Below, piece after piece: positions 25,093-33,286 of a DNA stretch of 64,000 nt. Below the pieces are notes generated by a model. It saw only the letters and a program-made list of their open reading frames with translations, was not told the origin of the DNA and searched no databases. Position 1 is the stretch's first letter. The number at the start of each line of letters is the position of its first letter. Location of the stretch: positions 62,001 to 126,000 of the forward strand of contig CAKOWI010000001.1 in NCBI GenBank assembly GCA_934122275.1, given 5' to 3'. Both the position numbers and the translations under genes were made by a program. The stretch comes from an uncultured Bacilli bacterium. GTDB lineage: Bacteria > Bacillota_I > Bacilli_A > RF39 > UBA660.

Positions 25093-25134
25093 AAATTTAT
25101 TATATAGTAATCCCCATATTTTTTCAAGGAAGTA

Positions 25135-25163
25135 TGGGAATTTTTTGTATTTTATTGTATAAT
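25135..25163 (+). promoter_or_regulatory. Promoter of cassette 2 cargo operon
   Basis: TGGGAA (25135-25140), 17 bases, TATAAT (25158-25163), followed by GGAGG at 25181 and the ATG at 25194. Its -35 box lies seven bases from that of the divergent small RNA C, the same geometry as in cassette 1. Confidence 0.55.
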
Positions 25164-25193
25164 AATTTCAAGAAATATCTTGGAGGTAAAAAC

Positions 25194-25997
25194 ATGACTG
25201 ATGAAGCATTAGAAATCACAAAAGAAGTAGCAAAAGTTGTTGCAAAAGATTTATATAATGATGGATTAAAAGGAACTGTAACTCAAACAGGAGCAATAGT
25301 AGAATCTATTGTTGGATTATTCAATAATGTAGTTTTTTATCCAGTAAAAAAAGCAAATGCATTATTTAAATATAAACTAGAAGATTTCAAAAATGATTTA
25401 GAAACTAGACTGAATTCTCTTCCTGACGATAAGATAGTAGAACCCGATTTAATGGTAGCAGGTCCTGCATTAGAATCATTAAAATATACATATGATAAAG
25501 AAGAACTTAGGAATATGTATTTAAATTTACTAGTATCTTCTATGAACAAAGATACTAAGGATAAAGCACATCCTAGTTATGTAGAAATAATTAAGCAATT
25601 AACGCCACTAGATGCTAAAGTTTTTAAAAGATTAAATGATGTCGGACAGGTTGCTTGTGCACATCCAGTTTTAAAACTTGATAATACAAATAAAGTTTAC
25701 GTTTCTGCATATCCTAATTATATAGTAGAAGAATTACTTGATTTAGGTGATGAATTTGATATATCAGCATCTGTTTCTAATTTAATAAGACTAGGTTTAA
25801 TTCATCATGAAGATAACAGTATAAATGGTTATAATTATGAAAAATTTAAAAGTTTCGATATTATTATTAGAAATAAGCAAAAGCTAGATAACCTGAATAA
25901 TTCTGAAGGAAATGGAATAACTACCAGTGTAGAAATTCAAAAGCAAGTTATTATGAAAAATAATTTTGGTGAACGCTTTGCTGATACTTGCTTATAA
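25194..25997 (+). CDS. DUF4393 (Abi-alpha family) protein
   Basis: 267 aa. The N-terminus (ALEITKEVAKVVAKDLYNDG, then a GAIVESIVGLFNNVVFYPVK segment) and the middle (YDKEELRNMYLNLLVSSMNK, HPSYVEIIKQLTPLDAKVFK) match the DUF4393/Abi_alpha family, which is associated with abortive infection in Firmicutes. The N-terminal hydrophobic helix may touch the membrane. I start at ATG 25194, with TTGGAGG upstream. The frame is open back to 25047, but that part overlaps small RNA C and its promoter and reads as non-protein. It forms an operon with the phosphoesterase 17 bases downstream. Confidence 0.82.
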   Translation: MTDEALEITKEVAKVVAKDLYNDGLKGTVTQTGAIVESIVGLFNNVVFYPVKKANALFKYKLEDFKNDLETRLNSLPDDKIVEPDLMVAGPALESLKYTYDKEELRNMYLNLLVSSMNKDTKDKAHPSYVEIIKQLTPLDAKVFKRLNDVGQVACAHPVLKLDNTNKVYVSAYPNYIVEELLDLGDEFDISASVSNLIRLGLIHHEDNSINGYNYEKFKSFDIIIRNKQKLDNLNNSEGNGITTSVEIQKQVIMKNNFGERFADTCL

Positions 25998-26014
25998 AAA
26001 AGGGAGGCTGAATA

Positions 26015-26851
26015 ATGGACAAAATAGCAATAATATCAGACATACATGGTAATTTAGAAGCATTAAAATCAGTATTAGATGACGTTAAAGAAAGAAATAT
26101 AAATAGAATATTTTGTCTTGGGGATATAATTGCAAAAGGAACTCATCAACAAGAGTGTGTTGATTTAGTTAAAGAAAATTGTGATGTTATGCTTAGAGGT
26201 AATTGTGATGAATATTTTACTAGTGATATTGATTTATTAACTAAAACACAATCAGAAGTAGATAGAATATTTTGGAACAAAAATAAATTAAATGAAGAAA
26301 CTAGAAAATATTTAAGTAATTTACCTTATTGTTATGAATTTTATTTGAGTGGTAGACTTGTAAGATTAGTTCATGCACATCCTGAAAAAATAGATAAATT
26401 TGTAGGAAATATAGATAAAATTGATAGATTGTATGAATTGTTTTTGACAAGTTCTAATACGATTTCTGATAAGAAAGCTGATGTTTTAATATATGGTCAT
26501 ATACATACTCCATATATTCAAAAAATATATAATAGAACGATTATAAATACAGGCTCTGTTGGTAATGCTATTGATGTCTTTAGAAATGATGAAAAAGATG
26601 GAGATGTTAAAAATACAACTGTAGCTAATTATTTAATTTTATCTGGTAACTTTAATTCTAAAAATATTGATGAAAAAATTTCGTATGAACTAGTATGTGT
26701 ACCTTATGATATAGATATGGAATTAAATGATAATGATGACAATATTGAATTTGAATCATATGAAGAAGAAATTAGAAAAGGCAAATACAGGGATATGGCG
26801 AAGATTTATAAAAGTTTTGAATTAAGAGGTATAGACAAGGATAAAATATAG
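26015..26851 (+). CDS. Calcineurin-like metallophosphoesterase (YfcE/MJ0936 group)
   Basis: 278 aa with all metal motifs: IISDIHGNLEAL (DxH), CLGDIIAKG (GD), RGNCDEY (GNxD in place of GNH, as in the Metallophos_2 group), VHAHP, and VLIYGHIHTPYIQ (GHxH). The NTGSVGNAID signature near residue 190 is typical. Small members of this group cleave phosphodiesters, including cyclic nucleotides. It follows the DUF4393 gene by 17 bases with AGGGAGG, so the two are probably made together; whether it makes, breaks or senses a signal there is unknown. The conserved 3' module starts just after its stop. Confidence 0.8.
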   Translation: MDKIAIISDIHGNLEALKSVLDDVKERNINRIFCLGDIIAKGTHQQECVDLVKENCDVMLRGNCDEYFTSDIDLLTKTQSEVDRIFWNKNKLNEETRKYLSNLPYCYEFYLSGRLVRLVHAHPEKIDKFVGNIDKIDRLYELFLTSSNTISDKKADVLIYGHIHTPYIQKIYNRTIINTGSVGNAIDVFRNDEKDGDVKNTTVANYLILSGNFNSKNIDEKISYELVCVPYDIDMELNDNDDNIEFESYEEEIRKGKYRDMAKIYKSFELRGIDKDKI

Positions 26852-26854
26852 AAA

Positions 26855-27057
26855 ATAAGGGTATGGGAATTGCCATAATGGAATTTGTACGGGAGTACAG
26901 ATTCAGTGCTGGCTAGACATAGATTTTACTTTCAAATTTAAAAATATAAAAAAAGAAGATTAAATTATTTTGATAATTTTTCCCTCTTTTTTTATAGTAT
27001 TTATATAAAATAAAAACTTACGAACAATTAAGTCCGTAAGTTGATTTCAAATGGAGC
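26855..27057 (+). repeat. Conserved 3' module, copy 2
   Basis: Second copy of the module at 23494-23691, in the same order and orientation and again directly after the last cargo gene. It carries TATGGGAATTGCCATAATGG, GAATTTGT, GAGTACAGATTCA, TGCTGGCTAGACATAGATTT, a hairpin with a T-rich tail, then the terminator of tRNA-Gly, and it runs into the tRNA 3' end. TGGGA can pair with TTTCA at 26931-26935 through two G-U pairs where copy 1 has G-C pairs, which supports a conserved fold. Confidence 0.75.
27015..27042 (-). terminator. Terminator of tRNA-Gly
   Basis: On the minus strand AACTTACG and CGTAAGTT form a perfect eight-pair stem followed by TTTTATTTTA, nine bases past the CCA end. In copy 1 of the repeat the same stem has one T-G pair. 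Confidence 0.75.
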
Positions 27058-27125
27058 AGGTGAGGAGAATCGAACTCCCGTATCAAGCTTGGAAGGCTTG
27101 GGTTCTACCATTAAACTACACCTGC
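27052..27125 (-). tRNA. tRNA-Gly (anticodon TCC)
   Basis: On the minus strand acceptor GCAGGTG/CACCTGC, D-arm TAGTTTAATGGTAGAA, anticodon loop CTTCCAA in AAGC/GCTT, T-arm GGAGTTCGATTCTCC and encoded CCA. It borders the accessory island. Partial copies of its 3' end and flank occur at the island's inner boundaries, so it is the likely integration target. Confidence 0.95.
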
Positions 27126-27271
27126 ATCAAGTAGGCATTATTAATTATACCTATTTTTGATTTAAAGTCAATACTTTTCGAATTATTTCAAATATTTTTT
27201 GAACATAAATCCTATCTTCGTCATTGTCCCCCAGCATTAATATATTTTTAATATTAACATATATACACAAT

Positions 27272-28360
27272 TTATTCTTGATATCTAGATATATTTAAAA
27301 TTATTCCCATACTAATTAATGTAATTATTAAACTAGAGCCACCATAAGAGAAAAATGGAAGTGTAACACCAGTTACTGGAACTAAACCTACTACTACAGA
27401 TAAGTTAAGTAATGTTTGAAAAGATAACTGAAATATAATACCAAACACTAAGAATTTAGCAAATATATCTGGTGCTTTAATCGAAATTTTAATACTTCTT
27501 AAAATTATTATTAAAAATAATATTGCAACTGTTATTATTCCTAAAATTCCTAACTCTTCAGATATAATTGAAAATATAAAGTCAGTTTGAGGTTCAGGTA
27601 AATAGAAATGTTTTTGAATGGATTTACCAAAACCAAGACCAAATAATCCACCAGGACCTATAGCATATAGAGATTGTATAGCTTGAAATCCAGTTCCTAA
27701 AGGATCACTCCACGGGTTTAAAAAAGAAACTATTCTCTCCATTCTATATGGTGCCATTATTATAAGAATAACTGCCCCTACTATACCTATCATTCCAAGC
27801 TTAATAAAGAAAGAAAAATTAACGCCAGATATAAAAAGCATAGCTACTATTGTTAATACTAAAATTGTTCCAGTTCCAAAATCTGGTTGTAACATAATAA
27901 GTCCAAAAGTAAACATAGTTACAAGTAAAATTGGAAAAGCTCCCTTTGTTACCGTTTTCATTTGTTTTGGATTATTATATATATATTTACTAGTAAATAT
28001 TATTAGTGCAAGTTTCATAAACTCACTAGGTTGAACACCAAGTCCACCTATTCCAAACCAGCTTCTAGAACCGTTTCTTACTGTACCTATTCCCGGTATT
28101 AAAACTAAAACCAATAAAATTAAGCAAATAAATAGTATAGTATTTGATTTTTTTAGATAATAAGTATATGGTATCTTACTTACAATTATCATTAATACAA
28201 TACCCATTAAAAAAAAGGCACTTTGCATTATAACGTAATGCAGTTTATCATTAAACTTATACTCTGCCCACACACTAGATGCAGAATAAATCATTATTAT
28301 TCCATATACACAAATTAAAAATACGGTTATTATTAATTTTATATCCAGTTTATTTTTCAA
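27272..28360 (-). CDS. FtsW/RodA/SpoVE family peptidoglycan polymerase
   Basis: 362 aa with ten predicted membrane segments. Family motifs: RNGSRSWFGIGGLGVQPSEF with the KLALIIF segment after it, MLQPDFGTGTILV, the GFQAIQSLYAIGPGGLFGLG loop, PEPQTDFIFSIISEELG, and VTGVTLPFFSYGGSSLI near the C-terminus. These are SEDS glycosyltransferases that polymerise lipid II. It is not next to division or elongation genes, so FtsW, RodA and SpoVE cannot be told apart. A second SEDS gene lies at 47236-48339. Confidence 0.9.
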   Translation of the reverse strand: MKNKLDIKLIITVFLICVYGIIMIYSASSVWAEYKFNDKLHYVIMQSAFFLMGIVLMIIVSKIPYTYYLKKSNTILFICLILLVLVLIPGIGTVRNGSRSWFGIGGLGVQPSEFMKLALIIFTSKYIYNNPKQMKTVTKGAFPILLVTMFTFGLIMLQPDFGTGTILVLTIVAMLFISGVNFSFFIKLGMIGIVGAVILIIMAPYRMERIVSFLNPWSDPLGTGFQAIQSLYAIGPGGLFGLGFGKSIQKHFYLPEPQTDFIFSIISEELGILGIITVAILFLIIILRSIKISIKAPDIFAKFLVFGIIFQLSFQTLLNLSVVVGLVPVTGVTLPFFSYGGSSLIITLISMGIILNISRYQE

Positions 28361-28401
28361 CTATTTCATCTCCTATTACTAATTAAAAATATTCTAAATA
28401 A

Positions 28402-28434
28402 GCAAAAAAAAGAACGCATTAAACGTCTTTTATA
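28402..28434 (-). terminator. Terminator after the sensor kinase gene
   Basis: On the minus strand AAGACG and CGTTCTT pair around TTTAATG (one bulge) and are followed by eight Ts, immediately after the stop codon. Confidence 0.55.
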
Positions 28435-29911
28435 ACTTAAAACTTATAGAAAATAGTACACCATCACCCTTATTTATAACCTTACAATTTCCTTCATGCA
28501 AATCTACAATTGCACGTGTTATTGTAAGTCCAAGCCCAGTTCCTTCTTTATTTCTTGAACTTTTATCTTTATAATAAGAATTAAATATGTTTTCTAAATT
28601 TTTATCACTAATATTATCACCTGTATTAAATACATCATAATAGAAATAATTATCTTTAATATAAGTATCTATTTTTATTACTTTATCATATTTGCAGAAC
28701 TTTATTGCATTAGTTAATATATTTTCTACAACCTTTGTAAACTGTTTTTTATCCAAGTAAACTTCCTTATAATCTCTTATACTCTTTTTCACTGTTATGT
28801 TACTATTAACTAATTTAACATTTAACTTTTTTAGTTCCTCTTCTATAACATCTTTAGCATTAAATTTTTCTTTATTTAATTTTATATTTCCACTTTCTAA
28901 TTTTGATAATTCTAAAAACTCATAGACTAAATCACTTAATCTTTCAGATTCACTAATAATTAAATCTACATTCTCTTTATTTTCTTTTCCCTTAACTTCA
29001 TCTTTTAATAACTGTCCATAACCTGAAATTATAGTAAGTGGTGTTTTAAATTCATGTGAGATATTTGCAATTAGTTTCTTTCTAGCAGTTTCTTGTTTTT
29101 CTTTTTCTATCAAATCTTGTTTAAGCTTATAATTAGCTTCTTCTAGCTCTTTAATAGTTTCTTCAAGCTTATCACTCATTTTATTAACATTGTTAAATAA
29201 ATCGCCTAATTCATCATTAGAATTAATTGATATTTTTTTATCAAATCTCATATTAGATATGTCATCAGTTACATCTTTTATTTCATCTATTTTTCTTCCA
29301 AAAAGTTTAGATATAAAATAAGAAATAATAAGTAATATTAAAAATGTAATAACAGAAGTTAATAAAATTATAACCAAAGTTGTACTAGCATCCTTCTTTA
29401 AAGATTCAATAGAAGAAGATATTATAGTGTAATTATCATCTATTTTTCCAATTAAATGAAGATCATAACCATTTTCATAATAGTTTTTTAATATTATAAT
29501 TTCACTTTCTTTATCTTTTAAACTATCTAATAATATTAAATCTAAACTAGTAAATTTACTTCTTGTTTGCTCATTTAAAATACTATATGTTAAATTATAG
29601 TCTCTATCAAATACTTTTACTTTAATTCCTCTATCATTTGCATTATATATAATATTTACTAACTCATCTTCATCTTTGTAATTTCTTTTCACATGATAAT
29701 ATTCTCTTTTTAACTCTCTTTTTTCTAGCCATAAATAAATATCATTAATTGATAACTTAACTACAATAAAATTAATTAATATATTTAATATAACAAATAA
29801 TCCAACTAGAAAGAATACTTTAGTTCTAATTGATACTCTTTTATTTTTATACTTATTTAATAAAAACGTACCCTGTTCCTGAATATGTCTTAATATATTT
29901 TTTTTCTTCAT
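28430..29911 (-). CDS. Sensor histidine kinase, HAMP type
   Basis: 493 aa. Membrane segments at about residues 30-52 and 177-200 flank an extracellular sensor region. A HAMP linker (EIKDVTDDISNMRFDKKISI) and coiled coil lead to the H-box NISHEFKTPLTIISGYGQLL with the phosphorylated His. ATPase boxes follow: N-box ENILTNAIKF, a G1-type DVFNTGDNISDKNL (FNTG where most have DNG), and GTGLGLTITRAIVDLHEG. The start overlaps the regulator gene by 59 bases. No signal can be named. Confidence 0.88.
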   Translation of the reverse strand: MKKKNILRHIQEQGTFLLNKYKNKRVSIRTKVFFLVGLFVILNILINFIVVKLSINDIYLWLEKRELKREYYHVKRNYKDEDELVNIIYNANDRGIKVKVFDRDYNLTYSILNEQTRSKFTSLDLILLDSLKDKESEIIILKNYYENGYDLHLIGKIDDNYTIISSSIESLKKDASTTLVIILLTSVITFLILLIISYFISKLFGRKIDEIKDVTDDISNMRFDKKISINSNDELGDLFNNVNKMSDKLEETIKELEEANYKLKQDLIEKEKQETARKKLIANISHEFKTPLTIISGYGQLLKDEVKGKENKENVDLIISESERLSDLVYEFLELSKLESGNIKLNKEKFNAKDVIEEELKKLNVKLVNSNITVKKSIRDYKEVYLDKKQFTKVVENILTNAIKFCKYDKVIKIDTYIKDNYFYYDVFNTGDNISDKNLENIFNSYYKDKSSRNKEGTGLGLTITRAIVDLHEGNCKVINKGDGVLFSISFKL

Positions 29912-30497
29912 CTATTTTCTTTCTTATTCTTTTTATATTAGTATCAACTACCCTATCATCACCAAAGTAATCTATTCCCCACACTCTATCTAATATTTGA
30001 TCCCTTGTTAATACAACATTAGGATTACTAAAGAAATATTCTAAAATTAGATATTCTTTTTTAGTCAATTTTATCATCTTACCATTTTTCTTAATAGCTC
30101 TTTGTTCCTTGACTAATTCTAAGTTATTGGTATTTTCTATATCTATTAATTTCTTTATTCTCAATAATAATATTTCTAAATTAAATGGCTTTGTTATATA
30201 ATCACTTGCACCACTTTCTAATCCATCTATTTCATCTTCATCTTCACTTTTTGCAGTTAACATTATAATTGGCACATCACTTACTTTTCTTATTTCTTTA
30301 GTAGCTGCTACACCATCCATTTCTGGCATCATAACATCCATTAATATAAGATCTATATTGTCTTTATTCTTATTAAATAGTTCTACACCTTTTAAACCAT
30401 TTTCAGCTTCTACACACCTAATATTATATTTACTTAAATATTTACTTATTATTGTTCTTATTTGTTTTTCATCTTCTACTATCAATACTTTAATCAT
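29853..30497 (-). CDS. OmpR-family response regulator
   Basis: 214 aa. The receiver domain has the acidic pair VEDEKQ, the phosphorylation site LILMDVMMPEMDG, Thr/Lys of MLTAKSEDEDEIDGLESGAS and KPFN. The C-terminal winged helix has LTKKEYLILEYFFSNPNVVL, RVWGIDYFGDDRVVDTNIKR and GTGYVF. It is encoded directly in front of its kinase. The Asp is in place, so ordinary phosphorylation control is expected. The regulon is unknown. Confidence 0.93.
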   Translation of the reverse strand: MIKVLIVEDEKQIRTIISKYLSKYNIRCVEAENGLKGVELFNKNKDNIDLILMDVMMPEMDGVAATKEIRKVSDVPIIMLTAKSEDEDEIDGLESGASDYITKPFNLEILLLRIKKLIDIENTNNLELVKEQRAIKKNGKMIKLTKKEYLILEYFFSNPNVVLTRDQILDRVWGIDYFGDDRVVDTNIKRIRKKIDEEKKYIKTYSGTGYVFIK

Positions 30498-30572
30498 AGC
30501 ATCACCTCTATTAGCTATACTATTATATATATTTGTTTAAAATGTGTCAAAATTAGTAATTAGTATTATGAG

Positions 30573-30610
30573 TCAAAAAAAGAAGAAATTACTCCTCAGT
30601 ATTTTCTTCT
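30573..30610 (-). terminator. Terminator overlapping the stop of pnp
   Basis: On the minus strand GAAGAAA and TTTCTTC pair around a loop that contains the stop codon, followed by seven Ts. Confidence 0.65.
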
Positions 30611-32775
30611 TTTTTCTTATCTAAATCATCTTTAATTTTATCTTTTACTAATACTTCTTTTCTAGATAAATTAAGCTTACCATTTTTATATCCAGTAGCC
30701 TTAACAATTATTTCATCACCTATATTTACAACATCAGATGTTTTAGCTACTCTCTTATCAGACAATTGTGAAATATGTACTAAACCTTCACAACCTTCCC
30801 AAAGTTCAACAAAGCATCCCAATTCTTCTATAATCTTAACTACACGTCCTGTGTATATTTTTCCAACTTCAACTTCTTTAACTACGTTTTTTATCATGTT
30901 AGCAGTTTTTTCTATTATCTCTTTATCTGTATGATAAATAATTACTCTTCCATCTTCTTCTATATCTACCTTAACAGCATTCATATCAGTTACTGTTTTA
31001 ACGTTCGAAGCTTCAAGAATAATTTTAGTAATCATTTCTCCACCTTTACCAATAACATCTTTTATTTTTAAAGGATCAATAGTAAATGTATATGTTTTTG
31101 GTGCATATTTACTAACTTCACTTCTTGGCTCTTTTATCTGATTAGTTATAACCTTTAATATTTCCATTCTAGCTTTTTTAGCTTGTTCCAAAGCTTCCTT
31201 TAGTATCTCTTTAGTAATACCTTTTATTTTAATATCCATTTGAAGGGCACAAATACCATCTTTAGTACCTGCAACTTTAAAGTCCATATCTCCTAAATGG
31301 TCTTCCATACCTTGAATGTCAGTTAAAACTGTATAATCATCACCATCAGTAATAAGTCCCATTGCAATACCTGCAACTGGAGCTTTTATAGGTACACCTG
31401 CAGCCATTAAAGCCATACAACCAGCACAAATAGATGCTTGTGATGATGAACCATTAGATTCTAATATCTCTGATACAACACGTACTGTATATGGAAATTC
31501 TTCTTCTGATGGCATAACCTGTAATAATGCTCTTTCACCTAATGCACCATGACCTATTTCACGACGACCTGGAGCTCCATAACGTCCAGTTTCACCAACA
31601 GAAAATTGTGGAAAATTATAGTGTAACATAAATCTTTTTTCGTCTTCTGGAGAAAGGCCATCTATTATTTGATGTTCCCCAAGTGCTCCTAGTGTTACAA
31701 CAGATAAACTCTGGGTTTCACCACGTGTAAATAAAGCCGAACCATGAGTTCTTGGAAGTAAATCTATATCTGTTGAAAGAGGTCTTATCTCAGTCATTTT
31801 TCTTCCGTCTGCTCTTTTTTTCTCTTTAACCACTATCTTTCTAAATACTTCATATTCAACTTCTCCTAAACATAATTTAACCTTTGTTAGAAGTTCGTTT
31901 AATTCTTCTTTGTCTAATTCTTCATTTTCATATTCAAACTTAGCTACTACATCTTCCTTTATTTTATCTATTGCAGCATATTTTTCCAATTTATCTTTAA
32001 TACGCATTGCATTATCAAGAGGTTCTTTTGCAAGTGAATATATTTCTTCTTTAAGTTCATCTGTTATTTCTAGAGCTTCGTACTCCATCTTTTCTTGGCC
32101 TATTTCTTTTACTATTTTTTCTTCAAACTTAACTAGTTCTTTAACAGCATCATGGCCAAACATTAATGCATCAAGCATATCTTCTTCACTAGCTTCTTTA
32201 GCTCCAGCTTCAACCATATTAATCGCATCCATTGTTCCAGCAACAGTTAAGTCTATATCGCTTTCTTCCATCTCTTCAACACTAGGATTAATTATAAACT
32301 TTTCATTAACTCTTCCTACTTTAACACCTGCTATTGGTCCATCAAAAGGAATCTTACTTATTGATGTTGCAATAGATGATCCAAGCATAGCAGTTAATTC
32401 TGGTGAATTATTTGGATCAACTGATAAGATTGTATTTACAACTTGTACTTCATTTCTAAAGTTTTCAGGAAATAAAGGACGCATTGGTCTATCAATCATT
32501 CTAGCAGCAAGTGTAGCTGCATCAGTTGGTCTTCCTTCTCTTTTTATAAATCCACCTGGTATTTTACCTACTGAATATAACTTTTCCTGGTATAAAACCA
32601 TTAAAGGAAAAAAGTCTGATAATATATTAGCAGTTTTACTAACAACAACAGTCGATAAAACAACAGTATCACCGTATCTAACTAATACTGCTCCATCTGC
32701 TTGCTTAGCCAATTCTCCTACTTCTACGGTTATCTTTCTTCCTCTAAAGTCCATTTCAAAAATTCTTTTTTCCAT
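30589..32775 (-). CDS. pnp: Polynucleotide phosphorylase
   Basis: 728 aa, full length. Two RNase PH-like halves are visible: VRYGDTVVLSTVV and KIPGGFIKREGRPTDAATLA in the first, PRTHGSALFTRGETQSLSVV and HYNFPQFSVGETGRYGAPGR in the second, with the catalytic region MDFKVAGTKDGICALQMDIK. A KH domain (IKDVIGKGGEMITKI) and an S1 domain (GRVVKIIEELGCFVELWEGC) close the protein. It degrades RNA 3' to 5' with phosphate. It lies downstream of rpsO on the same strand, as in many bacteria. Confidence 0.96.
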   Translation of the reverse strand: MEKRIFEMDFRGRKITVEVGELAKQADGAVLVRYGDTVVLSTVVVSKTANILSDFFPLMVLYQEKLYSVGKIPGGFIKREGRPTDAATLAARMIDRPMRPLFPENFRNEVQVVNTILSVDPNNSPELTAMLGSSIATSISKIPFDGPIAGVKVGRVNEKFIINPSVEEMEESDIDLTVAGTMDAINMVEAGAKEASEEDMLDALMFGHDAVKELVKFEEKIVKEIGQEKMEYEALEITDELKEEIYSLAKEPLDNAMRIKDKLEKYAAIDKIKEDVVAKFEYENEELDKEELNELLTKVKLCLGEVEYEVFRKIVVKEKKRADGRKMTEIRPLSTDIDLLPRTHGSALFTRGETQSLSVVTLGALGEHQIIDGLSPEDEKRFMLHYNFPQFSVGETGRYGAPGRREIGHGALGERALLQVMPSEEEFPYTVRVVSEILESNGSSSQASICAGCMALMAAGVPIKAPVAGIAMGLITDGDDYTVLTDIQGMEDHLGDMDFKVAGTKDGICALQMDIKIKGITKEILKEALEQAKKARMEILKVITNQIKEPRSEVSKYAPKTYTFTIDPLKIKDVIGKGGEMITKIILEASNVKTVTDMNAVKVDIEEDGRVIIYHTDKEIIEKTANMIKNVVKEVEVGKIYTGRVVKIIEELGCFVELWEGCEGLVHISQLSDKRVAKTSDVVNIGDEIIVKATGYKNGKLNLSRKEVLVKDKIKDDLDKKKEENTEE

Positions 32776-32797
32776 AATATTCTCCTTCTATATATAA

Positions 32798-32823
32798 AAA
32801 GACACCCAAAAAAGAGTGCCTAC
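32798..32823 (-). terminator. Terminator between rpsO and pnp
   Basis: On the minus strand AGGCACTC and GGGTGTCT pair around six Ts and are followed by TTTTTATA. It would end most rpsO transcripts before pnp. Confidence 0.75.
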
Positions 32824-32833
32824 TTTTATCAAA

Positions 32834-33100
32834 CTACTTTCTTAATCCTAACTTCTTAATTAATTCACGATATCTATTAATATCAGTTTCCTTTAAATAA
32901 TTAAGTAAATTCTTTCTCTTACTAACTTTCATTAATAAACCTCTGTTTGAGTGAAAATCATGAATGTTTGTACGAAAATGTTCAGTTAAAGCATTAATCT
33001 CTGTTGTTAAAATAGCTACTTGAACTTCTGGTGAACCTGTATCACCTTCATGAGTTGCATATTTTTTAATAATTTCTTGCTTTACTTCTTTCTTTAACAT
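32834..33100 (-). CDS. rpsO: Ribosomal protein uS15
   Basis: 88 aa, complete and of normal length, with the S15 signature from the first helix (ATHEGDTGSPEVQVAILT) to LTEHFRTNIHDFHSNRGLLM and the C-terminal LLNYLKETDINRYRELIKKL. It binds 16S rRNA early in 30S assembly. AAGGAGG precedes the ATG. A structured leader in front probably mediates feedback control. Confidence 0.97.
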   Translation of the reverse strand: MLKKEVKQEIIKKYATHEGDTGSPEVQVAILTTEINALTEHFRTNIHDFHSNRGLLMKVSKRKNLLNYLKETDINRYRELIKKLGLRK

Positions 33101-33128
33101 AATATATCCTCCTTATTTTAATAATACA

Positions 33129-33175
33129 CCTAATTCCAAGACATGGTTAGGAGTACTCTCCAATACCCTAGAACA
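33129..33175 (-). promoter_or_regulatory. Structured rpsO leader, likely S15 autoregulatory site
   Basis: On the minus strand two hairpins sit about 30 bases before the rpsO start: GGAG-AGTA-CTCC, and CCTAA with TTAGG around CCATGTCTTGG. Leaders that bind S15 occupy this place in many bacteria. The specific fold here is read by eye only. Confidence 0.45.
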
Positions 33176-33286
33176 GGTAACAATAATAATATACACTTAT
33201 TTTACAGTTATTGCAAGTGTTTTTAAACAATTTTACACTATATACAAATATATGAAAATAATATTAGTTTTATTCATACTTTACAT

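Noticed and set aside
25047..25193. N-terminal extension of the DUF4393 protein
   Set aside because: The frame is open, but this stretch contains small RNA C and both divergent promoters. The GGAGG and family start fit ATG 25194.
20750..27057. An integron-like cassette array with attC sites
   Set aside because: There is no integron integrase, the units carry several genes with their own promoters, and the hairpins lack attC core sites.
31910..32797. Long open frame (295 aa) on the plus strand
   Set aside because: It lies wholly antisense to pnp, its product is Ser/Ile-rich low-complexity sequence without motifs, and it has no ribosome-binding site. It is a shadow of the pnp codons.
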